A stretch of DNA of 64,000 nt from Bursaphelenchus xylophilus (lineage: Eukaryota; Nematoda; Chromadorea; Rhabditida; Aphelenchoididae). The notes under the pieces were generated by a model. That model had not been told where the DNA came from. It did not search any database and worked only from the letters and a program-made list of their open reading frames with translations. Shown piece after piece: positions 48,570 through 57,860 of this stretch. Every line of letters begins with the position of its first letter. Position 1 is the stretch's first letter. The DNA is taken from contig CAJFCV020000005.1 in assembly GCA_904066235.2 (NCBI GenBank), forward strand, positions 930,001 to 994,000. The letters are read 5' to 3'. The translations under genes and the position numbers were made by a program.

Positions 48570-50620
48570 TCAAAAACTCCCCAATTTGCTAAAATGAAAA
48601 ATACTCAACGTGCACTTTTTTTCGAGACTTTTTTTTTGTCAACTGGTGCGGGGATTCGATGACTTTTGGCATCAGCACTTAGTTGGAATTTTCATCCTGG
48701 CGGGAACTGTGAGCGTTTGAAAATGGGATTTTTTGATTTTGGATCGGCTGTAACTTTTCACATTTTTTGAGTTGCCCTTACCTTTTATACATTTTTCATC
48801 ATCGACCGGGGCCAAAATCCTGCGAATTTTCGAATTTTTCACATATATGCCCTGAGGGTACCTGGTGTTAACGCTATCCAGCGGGACGAAACTGAGTTCC
48901 ATCATTATCTACGCAAAATTCTAAGCCTTTTGAGCTAAAGGTCGTGAGTGTGGGATCGACCGGTCGAAAGTTATAAGCGATTTTCGACATTTTTCGGTTT
49001 TTTCCAGATTTCACCATCAAGATGACGGAATTTCTGGATTTTGACAACGGATTCTGAATCAGCATGCCTGACATGCCCTAGAACCATGTATTGCGTTACC
49101 GTGTCGTATTTCGTATTTTAGCTATTCGAGATTTTCTGAAATTTCCCGAAAAAGTCCAAATTTTCCGGAAAGTATTCCGGAAAAACTAGATCGAAATCCA
49201 AAAAAAGGGCTTCGGCATTGTCTCGGCAATAGACTGAAGTTACTCTGTGCTTATTTTCGGCTTCTGATACGGTGCCGGAATGCTCATCGAACGCACCGTA
49301 GCGAATTTTCGGGATTTTTTGCAGAAAATCGGCCCTCAGGGCTCGGACTTCAAATTTTTCGGATTTTCGAGAAAAGCCCCGTAATGAGCACCTCAAACTG
49401 CCCTAGAAACAACTTTCACTTCCCAACATACGACCATCTTACCCCGCCCGCCTAGCGACAAAGGCAAAAATTCGAAATTTTCTGGATCCGCCCTTCCAGA
49501 ACTCGGCTGCCAGTGGAGCTATCGACACGATCTTGGTACCAATCGACGCAGAATCAAATTCTGGGTAATATTCATGTGCGCAACTCCAACTTTTCGTAAA
49601 ATACGACCGTCCAGACCAAAATAAAATTTTTTCAGCGAACTAAATGCGCCCCGAGGGCAAAAGTGCAAAATTCAAAATTCGGCTCGGGTCAGTTTTCGAC
49701 AAATTCCATAAGCTTCCATCGTGCCAAATTTCAGCCCAATCGCTTTCGAATTCAGTGAGCACCGGCCGAAATTCGGCCAAGAGTGGGCATTTCGGCCGAA
49801 AATCAGCCATACGGCCGCTAAATTCAAATTTCGTGAATCGAGACTTGGACCATCGTGATCAGCGTGAAAAACCGGTCCAGAAACCACTTTCATTTCCTGA
49901 AATACGACCTGGCGAGGCCGAAGGCCGAGCCAAACTGACTTTTTTTTGGAAGCTTCGGCGGCCGAAGGCCGCCGTTGGTTACAGAACCTTTTGAATGTTG
50001 TAGCTGACTGCTGGAGTAAACTGTGCCGAGGCCGAAGGACAAGGTAAAGTTAAAAGAAACTCCAAAATTTCTTAAAATACGACTTGGCGAGGCCGAAGGC
50101 CGAGCCAAAGGGACTTTTTTTTGGAAGCTTCGGCGGCCGGAGGCCGCCGTTGGTCACGGAACCTTCTGAATGTAGGGCTCCCGGGATTCTGTCGAGGGCG
50201 AAGGCCGAGGAAAAGTTCAATAACGATGAAGCAACACAAAAAATGACTGCGAGGCCGAAGGCCGAGCCAAAGTGACTGTTTTTTTGGAAGCTTCGGCGGC
50301 CGAAGGCCGCCGTTGATTACGGAACCTTCTGAATGTTGTAGTTGACTGCTGGAGTAAACTGTGCCGAGGCCGAAGGCCGAAGTAAAGTGCAAAGAACAGT
50401 TCAGCTGATGAAAGGTAGCGCTGGCGCGCGGCAATTGGCTAACGGGGCTACCGGGCTTGAGGCAGTATAACGCGCGGCAGCGCGTTGTTGGCCACGCGAA
50501 GCGTGGCCTGGACGATCAACTATAGTGCACGCGATCATCAACCTTTGTGCGATCAAGTCAACTCTATGTTGGACGACCTTTGCGCGCACAGCGGCGTCAA
50601 GGCCCGCGTCAGCGGGGCTT
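48570..50620. repeat. Array unit 11 (C front, T3 tail, about 2051 bp), right edge of array
   Basis: The front (AAAAACTCCCCAATTTGCTA onward) is clearly diverged from A and B, yet the core box TTCACCATCAAGATGACGGA is unchanged. The T3 tail matches unit 5. The array ends at GCGGGGCTTGTAGAGGTAC, after which AT-rich unique DNA starts. Confidence 0.85.
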
Positions 50621-52790
50621 GTAGAGGTACATATTTTTTAGGAAAAAGTTTTTTTTATTTTTTTATATTTTATTTTTTTACATTTTATTTTATTTCTTTT
50701 TTTTTTTTTTTTTGATTTTTTATGAAACTTAGGACAAATTAAAAGTAAAATATTATATAGAAATGGTTCAGTCATTTCAGAAAATTTTTCAGAAAATACC
50801 GAGATTTTTTATCTTATTTTTTAATTTTATTTATTTTATTTTAATTATTTTTACTTTTATTTTTTTATTTTATTTTTATTTTGTTTTATCTACATATTTT
50901 ATTTTTTATTTTTTTTTGAAATTTTATTTTAATTCTTCCCGAAAATTATTTTACTCAAAATTTGACCCCCTTAATCCCTTCAAACTCTTGTTTTCTCTCA
51001 TTTTTCGTCGAACACTTTTTTAAATCCGTTGAAAATACCCTTATCATCCAGCATCTTCAAATATTTTCCGTCTGAATCTTCTTTTTTCGAGTTTTAATAT
51101 CTTTTGGGATAGGCAAGGGCAAACAAAAATATATTTTTGACATTTGAATATAAAAAAATTCTCCGTAATCCTTTTCTTTATATTATACGTGTTTGTGTTT
51201 GGTTTTCTAAAGCGGAAATATTTGGAACTACGGAGCATTTTGACTTTTGTGGGTCAAGATTAGTCGAGAAATTTTTTACAGTACTTTTTGGAAGTGAATT
51301 TTTTTTTATTTTTCGGGGATTTTTTGCATAAAAATATTTTTTATTAAAAAAGTTGTGCAACCAAGTATAGTTGTATTTTCGGTCAGAAATTTTGATTTTT
51401 GGGGGCAACAAGAGATTTTTTTGGCTATGTTTTATTTTGTAATCACTTTTTCTCTCAAAAAACTGCAAAATTTTGAGTGAAATCAGCATTTTTTATATTA
51501 TACTACTCAATTTTTCCATTTTTGTCTCAAAAGGTATTGTTTTTTTCACCGGGAAACCGCGATTTTTTCTTTTATTCATCCCTACTCTCTCTATTGCTCG
51601 ATTTCCCGCCTTCTCCGCCTGCTTACTCACCCTTACGCAGTCATCATAAATTGTAATCTCCTACTATTTTCGCTTTTTTTTTGACCCTCTGACGCTGATT
51701 CAGAAGCCTCCGGGGGGCCACGAAAACATCTGGCTGTATGATCTTCCATACTACGGCCATTTCGAATACTTTTTGTCAAAAAATTTTTTTTTGCGAAAAT
51801 ATTTTTTCCAAAAAAGATTTTAAATCAGATTATGACTACAGCTATACAATTTAATAGATTTCTGATGCGGAGAAGCGTTTGAGACGACTTCTGAAATCTT
51901 TTTTCGGTCCGTACTACCAACTTCCCCTCAGGCGTTTAGCTTTATTTTTTTTTGGAAATCTTGCTCGGAGATGTGTTGAGGCCCTCGGGCATACGAAATG
52001 GATACATTTCTGCGGTTATATTGAGCTTTCTGATGTTTTACCACCATTTTTTTGCTATACAGTAACTTTATACATAACTGAAAAAAATATTTTTTTTTAC
52101 AATTTTGCCAAAAAAATCAAAAATTTTCTTGCAAAATATAAAAAAATCTTCATAAAAACTCTGAAAATTAAAAAAGTAGACATCTCCATTCATTTCCCCC
52201 CTTATTTTTTTGGACAAACACTCGGAGGACCAAGTGTAATATAAATGTTGACTAATTACGCTGGGATTCTTGGAAATTCTCGGAACGACAGGGTTTTTTG
52301 AATAATTTCTGAGTCGAACGGGAACTTTTCGGGGACCATTTGTCATTTGGCGGAAGGGTTTTGGATTGATCGCAGATTTTGGGAAAATGTGGATATCCGA
52401 TATTATTTTAGGTGGAAAACAGTTTCATATTGTGCCTAGATTAGTGAAAATCATTATTTGCGGTCCAAAATCCCATAGAAAGTAGTGCTATAGCTTTTTA
52501 GCAGGTTGTTTCAACTTCCACCATACCTCGGAAATGGTCCCGCAACGAAAATCTGATTTCAGAATTGTTTCTTTTCCGCGCTTCTTGTCAGCGGTGGAAC
52601 GGCCCTAGGGCTTGTCCTATCGTATTTTATCAGATTTCGCTGGTTTTATCCCGTGTTTATTAATTTTATCGCGATTTTCCTCTGTTCACCTAGTGTAATA
52701 TCCAAAATTGTTGCAGGTCACTTAAATGCATCGCCTTCACTGATCCTCTTCTAGTTTTTGTGCTCAAAAATACAGAATAGAAGCCTGAAC
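50621..52790. other. AT-rich region between array and Ig gene; no gene seen
   Basis: 50630-50950 is nearly pure T/A runs. 51560-52700 is more balanced and presumably includes the Ig gene promoter. Open frames of up to 121 codons have low-complexity translations. TTGTTGCAG and CTCTTCTAG near 52700-52755 are possible 5' UTR or trans-splice acceptors for the gene starting at 52791. Confidence 0.4.
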
Positions 52791-55700
52791 ATGAGAAACC
52801 TCTTATTGTTGCGTAAGTTTGCGGAGTTATGTCTTGGATGTCGAGCAAGAAGAAATTGATTTTTTCGGGTGTTCAGGGGCGGAAATCATGAAGCGTTTTG
52901 ATGTCTGGAGAAAGTTTAAAACGTATTCTTGCTGGATGAATGTGTTTGAAGGCCAATTTTTGAATTTTTTATTGCCTTTCGGCAAAAATAATATCTGCAC
53001 TGTGCAGGTACCTAAAATATTATTTTTGTTGCTGTTTTGGGTGAAATCTCAGGGAGTCTGGTAGTCTAAAGGAATATCAGGAAGACTGCATTCTTTTTAT
53101 TGTGTTTTTACCCCAGATTTTATTGTTTTAGTCTGTTCTTTCATCTAAAGTTATATCTGCACAGTGCAGACGCCTAAATTAATATTTTTTCGGGTGGAAA
53201 ATTATTTTTACTGAATTTTTACGGCATTTTCAGTTTCCCTATTGTACCTCGGAGTGATTACATGCCGTGCATCGTTCGCTCAAGGTAATCTCCAGTTGGT
53301 TTTCCGGGCACGAAGTGGAAAATCGACCGAAAACCGCCCATTGACCGACAACTTGACCGCACTTTGGTAAGTAAAATCTTCTCTGATATTGCTTAGCTCT
53401 ATTTTTCAACTTTCCAGCTCAAAGTTTTCCGAAAGATTTTAGTTTTTGGCGACTTTTTGTTCATCCTCTCACCTAGTACAACATAAATTTAAATTTCAGG
53501 TGTCAAGCCGTTGTGAAGGGCTCAGATGGCGACTATGTGAAGTTGCCGATCCAGAACGCCAGTTTCCTGCATTTCAGCCCCAACAAAAAGTTTAATGCAA
53601 GAGTGGAGAACCGACGAGCCTATCTGGACCTGGGGAAACAAAATTTGTATGTGGCTGGGAAATACAAGTGCGAGATCAAGACATCCGAAGAGGAAATGGT
53701 GCACGGGAACTTGTTCATTTATCGTGAGTTTGTTTGGCCAATTCGGAGAGGTTTGAATGCGATTTTTTGAGGATTTTTGAGAGTTGGGACCTTATTTTAG
53801 ATGGGGGTTGTGAAAATCCTCATAACTTGGTGTTTTTGCATCAGAACTGAGTGGAATATGGTATTAAAATGTAGAAAGGGGCCTGACGATTCTTTTGGTT
53901 ACTATTTTTTCTTCTTGGATTACTGTAATTTTTTTAAAAATTCGGTTTTTGTGAGTTGGGACCTTATTTTAGATGGGGTTTTGAAAAATCCTCATAACTT
54001 GGTTTTTTTGCATCAGAACTGAGTCGAATATGGTATTAAAATGTAGAAAGGGGCCTGACGATTCTTTTGGTTACTATTTTTTCGTCTTGGATTGCTGTAA
54101 TTTTTTCAAAATTCCATTTTTGTGAGTTGGGACCTTATTTTAGATGGGGATTCGGAAAATCGCCATAACTTGGGGGTTTTGGATCAGAACTAAGTCGAAT
54201 ATGGTATTAAAATGTAGAATAGAGCCTGATGATCCTTCTGGTTGCTACTTCTTTTTGCGGAATACTGTAATTTTTTCACAATTTCATTTTCAGTCCGGCC
54301 CGTTTTCCACACAAATTCCTCATTCCGATTGGAGCTGAAAGACGACGACAACCTCTTCGAATTCAATGGCCCCTCGGCCAAGGCGGTTCGAGGGACCACT
54401 GGTGTTCTCGATTGTCCAGCTCGCGGCTACCCGCACCCCGACATTCGATGGTTTAAGGATGGGGAATACATCGAGCCCTCGGACAAGTACAAGATCTACC
54501 GGAATCAGTTGTCGATCTTCAATGTCGCCGACGAAGACGAGGGCTTGTATCGGTGTGTGGCGTCAAATGAATTTCCGGTTCATCTGGATGCCGAGCCCAC
54601 CAAGTTCGACCTTGTACTTGATCAACAATTGAGAGTTACGGGTGAGTTGAGGCAATTTTTTGCGATTTTTGATGTTTTTATGAATGGAAATGATGTAAAA
54701 CGCCCCGGGGTTGGACGATTGGGGAAAGAGACGATTGGTGAAAAAGATGATTGGGGAAAAAGACGATTGGGGAAGCCGAAAAATATTATTTTTCTTCGAT
54801 GCAAGTGTCGAAATTAGGATAGTCGAGGGTGCTGATTTCGAAAAAATGATTTCCTTAAGTAAGGATCAAAAAAAATGAATGTCATTTCGAAATCAGCACC
54901 CTCGATTATCCTAATTTCGACACTTGCATCGAAGAAAAATAATACTTTTCGGTTTCCCCAATCGTCTTTTTTCCCAATCATCCAACTCCGGACGTCACAC
55001 GCCCACCGCCCGTAATTTTTGGACAGATTTTTTCGATTTCCTCTAACAAGGGAATGGTCCCAACGATCCGTGGGATCCGCAAATGAAACCTAGATATTCT
55101 GAAAGAGCAGGTAAAATTTAGTAGGAATCCGTTTTTTCTACTTGCCGAATAAGTCTGTGCGACGAGAAATATCGACGAAAAGAGCCGACCAAAAAATCGA
55201 AAGAGAGAAAAGAGGAACCGAAAGGACTTGGAAGGCGTCACCAAATAGTCTAGTGGAAAAAGTTCCACGCACAAATCTTTTGGGGGAGGGAGGCCTTGGA
55301 GGTTCGAGCCCACCCGGAGCCGGACATCTCCGGATTTGAACCTACGTGTTCATTACTGTATTCTACAGTTAACAAAAAAAAATTCTTTTTTGTTTAACCT
55401 GTTTTACAAGGTTTTTTGCATCCGAAGGCGCGGAAATCACTGGCCATTACCTCTTTTTATGATGCCGCCAGGTCCGAAGTTCCAAAGAAGACAAATTTAT
55501 GCAAATTTATACCTTCCGGACAGAATTTGACAAAAATAATTTGGGCGTTTGTTAAACACATGTCCACGGCCATTTTAAACCAAAAAACTCAAAATAGATT
55601 TTTTCGTAAATATTCACGGGGTCTATGCAAGGACCCAAAAATTCTCTTTTCAACTTTTCTTGCAAAATTTTTATGAAAAGGTGAGATTTTGGCAACATCC

Positions 55701-56464
55701 TTTTTGGGAAACCGAAAAAGATCTGCAAGATCCTATACAACCTTCCAGAATCGAGTAGAAGTGTCTTGAAAATACCACTATGTCGACATCGGGCTTATCA
55801 AAAATATTGCCGAAGTGTCAACTTTTCTTAAAATTTTGCAACAAACCTTGCAAAACATGTCAATAAACAAAAAGAATTTTTTTTTGTATAACTGTAGAAT
55901 ACAGTAATGAACACGTAGGTTCAAATCCGGAGATGTCCGGCTCCGGGTGGACTCGAACCTCCAAGGCCTCCCTCCCCCAAAAGATTTGTGCGTGGAACTT
56001 TTTCCACTAGACTATTTGGTGACGCCTTCCAAGTCCTTTCGGTTCCTCTTTTCTCTCTTTCGATTTTTTGGTCGGCTCTTTTCGTCGATATTTCTCGTCG
56101 CACAGACTTATTCGGCAAGTAGAAAAAACGGATTCCTACTAAATTTTACCTGCTCTTTCAGAATATCTAGGTTTCATTTGCGGATCCCACGGATCGTTGG
56201 GACCATTCCCTTGTAAGTTTTTCGGCGATTTCAGGAAGCCTGGACTGGCTGGTCCCACTGATCGTGATCATCATCATCCTGATCCTGCTGTTCGTGGTCA
56301 TCTATTCGTGCGCCTACTGGAAGAAGCGCGCCGGCCGCAAGAGCTACGACGTCGCCAAGGAAGAGTTGGGTGGAATTCCACCGACGGTTGTTAAACGAGT
56401 TCATTATTGCAGGAAAAACGCGCACAACTCCGAGCATCAGCGCCTCCGCGACGACCAGGACTAA
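52791..56464 (+). CDS. Type I membrane protein with signal peptide and two Ig domains (basigin/ZIG-1-like)
   Basis: Five exons: 52791-52812, 53234-53366, 53500-53723, 54294-54641 and 56235-56464. All have GT/AG borders, the phases agree, and the total is 319 codons including TAA. Residues 1-24 form a signal peptide (MRNLLLLLSLLYLGVITC), split by intron 1. Ig domain 1 has C53 and C109 (AGKYKCEIKT). Ig domain 2 has C167, W179 (IRWFKDG) and DEGLYRC with C214. NLT at 47, NAS at 71 and NSS at 134 are N-glycosylation sequons. Residues 248-270 are a membrane span rich in Ile, Leu and Val, followed by KKR and a tail of about 47 residues ending LRDDQD. Two Ig domains, one span and a short tail is the layout of basigin/neuroplastin and of nematode ZIG-1; cell-surface adhesion or a chaperone-like role is family inference. 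Intron 4 (1.6 kb) holds two foldbacks. An optional 43-nt intron near the 3' end would change the tail. Confidence 0.85.
53781..54293. repeat. Intronic tandem repeat, 171-172-bp period, three copies
   Basis: GAGTTGGGACCTTATTTTAG starts copies at 53781, 53953 and 54124, all inside intron 3 of the Ig gene. The last copy runs directly into the functional acceptor TTTCATTTTCAG, which the earlier copies lack (they read TTCCATTTTTGTGAG). Confidence 0.85.
54705..54990. mobile_element. Foldback MITE copy 1, in intron 4 of the Ig gene
   Basis: CTTCGATGCAAGTGTCGAAA at 54797 is mirrored by TTTCGACACTTGCATCGAAG at 54915, and GAGGGTGCTGATTTCGAAA by its inverse. The outer ends carry GACGATTGGGGAA repeats. 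About 286 bp; shorter in the middle than the copy at 60200. Confidence 0.8.
55239..55330 (+). other. tRNA-like segment in left arm of the foldback
   Basis: TAGTCTAGTGG at 55246-55256 fits the Pol III A box TRGYNNARNNG. GGTTCGAGCCC at 55301-55311 is one base from the B box GGTTCGANTCC. Box spacing (about 55 bp) is as in tRNAs with a long variable arm. The T stem pairs at four of five positions, but the acceptor-stem positions do not pair, so I call it tRNA-related and not a functional tRNA. Confidence 0.5.
55930..56021 (-). other. tRNA-like segment in right arm of the foldback
   Basis: On the minus strand, TAGTCTAGTGG (56004-56014) and GGTTCGAGTCC (55949-55959) match the A and B box consensus exactly. 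This is the inverted partner of the segment at 55239; the same acceptor-stem objection applies. Confidence 0.5.
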
Positions 56465-57407
56465 AGCCCCAACCCGCAGCGCCACGCCATTCCAGTCTAG
56501 CCATCGAGTCTCTAATTTTGGAAGCAGTTTTTAGCAACTTAGTCAATTTTTCGCAAATTCGCACGATTTTTTGGGATTTTTGAGAAATTTAGTGTTAATT
56601 AGCGAATATATTCTAAAATATGGAAGTCTTAGAGTAGGCTAAAGACATTGACCGTATTTTAGAATGTATTGCCGCAGGTTTTTTGGACGTTAGCATCAAA
56701 ATTTTTCGATATTATACTAGACGGACCTCCCACTTTGGAGATGTCGATTTTCCCGAGCTTTGGCTTCTTTGCTGGAATGTTTAATGCTTTGGTGTTGTTC
56801 TCTGAGTCGAGTAGTGTGTTGTAGTTCCCATCAGACTTGTGTGTATCAGTCTTCACGGTGCAAAATTCCTCACTTTTTTCTCCCCTTAGCTCTAGATTAA
56901 GTTTACCCTTTTTCGAACGATTTTTGATGTCCACGCCAATTTTCATCGGCCTAGACCGCGATTTTAGACCTTATAGATTCAATAACAGCCATTTTCCAAT
57001 AACTTTGCATAGCTTAGGTCACCTTTTTCTCATGAATAATATAATTTTTGGACCGAATTTGATATTTCCCTTATTTTTTGATAATTTTCGACTAATTTTT
57101 TCTTGAATTCGAATATAATAGACAATATGACCCACGTTCTGCTGATTTCATTCACTGCCAATTAATTCGAACCGTTTCTACAGGCCCATTTTCAGGATCA
57201 AACAGCTTTTTCTTACAAATTTTCTTCAATTTGAACGGGTATTTTCGCCTTAGTTGCGCTGTAATCTACAGTACTAACAGCTCTTTTATTTTTTTGCCTT
57301 TTTGCTTGGGTTACAGTATGCACTAATCTTGTTTGGATTACTGTAATTTTTTTCGGTTTTCTCTCACTATTTCTTCTATTTTTTCGAATTTCCATCGCCA
57401 ATTTTTG

Positions 57408-57413
57408 AATAAA
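57408..57413 (+). terminator. Candidate polyadenylation signal for the Ig gene
   Basis: A canonical AATAAA about 940 bases after the stop codon. Nearer variants such as AATATA exist, so the 3' end is uncertain. Confidence 0.25.
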
Positions 57414-57504
57414 TTGAATGTAAAATTCGAGTGGGCACTTTGATGTAATTATACCGTAAGCTCTGTGTACAATTTATCGACAAAAAAGTTCAATTTTTAA
57501 ATTT

Positions 57505-57510
57505 TTTATT
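57505..57510 (-). terminator. Candidate polyadenylation signal for the iRhom gene
   Basis: AATAAA on the minus strand, about 350 bases after the TGA at 57861-57863, in an A-rich context. Confidence 0.35.
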
Positions 57511-57860
57511 TTTCCAAATTAAAAAAAAAATAAAAATACAAATCTATACAATTTCAACAAATGACTGGAGATATGTTGAGAATGGTGGGAAGGTAGATAC
57601 AAACGACTTGACAAAACATGGATTGGCCCGATCGGCCAATTCCCTGAGAGGTTTTGGGAAAGACATCAATTCTTGTTGGGGATATGTTGAAGATCACAGT
57701 TCTGGGCGCGATACACGTTACGAACACACATAAAATACAGTTGGCAGGGTGCGAGGAGACATTGTAGACCATGGATCCAGCATTTTGAGCAGAAAAATTG
57801 GCCAAAAAGCACCAAAATTTGAGAAAAATCGGCAAAATCGGGGGCCAATCCGCCAAAAAA

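Larger units (their letters stand above)
29485..50620. repeat. Tandem array of eleven units of about 1.77-2.05 kb forming a higher-order repeat
   Basis: Units join at TCGAAAGATAC or a close variant, just after a hairpin like CCCCGCGAAGCGGGG. Unit starts are 29485, 31482, 33357, 35252, 37112, 39157, 41057, 43054, 44936, 46709 and 48570. Each unit has a front module (A, A', B or C), a shared core with ATCGACCGGTCGAT and TTCACCATCAAGATGACGGA, the conserved text CCCCGCCCGCCTAGCGACAA, and a tail module (T1, T2 or T3). Module order is A'T1, AT1, AT2, BT1, AT3, BT1, then A'T1, BT1, AT2, BT1, CT3. Units 1, 3 and 4 correspond to 7, 9 and 10, giving a period of about 11.46-11.58 kb. No gene is supported inside. 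Confidence 0.9.
55046..56214. mobile_element. 1.17 kb foldback in intron 4, arms of about 370-390 bp with tRNA-like boxes
   Basis: ACAAGGGAATGGTCCCAACG at 55046 is mirrored by CGTTGGGACCATTCCCTTGT ending at 56214. The arms (about 55046-55425 and 55825-56214) are nearly identical, with only a few substitutions noted, then fade toward a spacer of about 400 bp. The right arm ends about 20 bases before the acceptor of exon 5. The matching frames of 65 and 89-111 codons in the arms are inverted copies of one another and not genes. Confidence 0.85.
56465..57860. other. Convergent intergenic region and 3' UTRs
   Basis: It holds the 3' ends of the two convergent genes. Small open frames (95 codons minus at 56659-56946, 89 plus at 56837-57106) are not supported as genes. 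No foldback element seen here. Confidence 0.45.

Noticed and set aside
29485..50620. CRISPR-like or ribosomal DNA array
   Set aside because: Units are about 2 kb with no spacer/repeat alternation and no rRNA sequence that I can recognise.
52819..53064. 81-codon frame immediately after the first exon of the Ig gene
   Set aside because: It starts inside intron 1; the phase-consistent signal-peptide exon at 53234 gives a coherent protein instead.
55239..55330. Functional tRNA gene
   Set aside because: A and B boxes fit, but the acceptor-stem positions do not pair and no plausible anticodon arm is evident.
54978..56216. Mirror frames of 65 and 89-111 codons in intron 4
   Set aside because: They lie in the inverted arms of the foldback and have no exon support.
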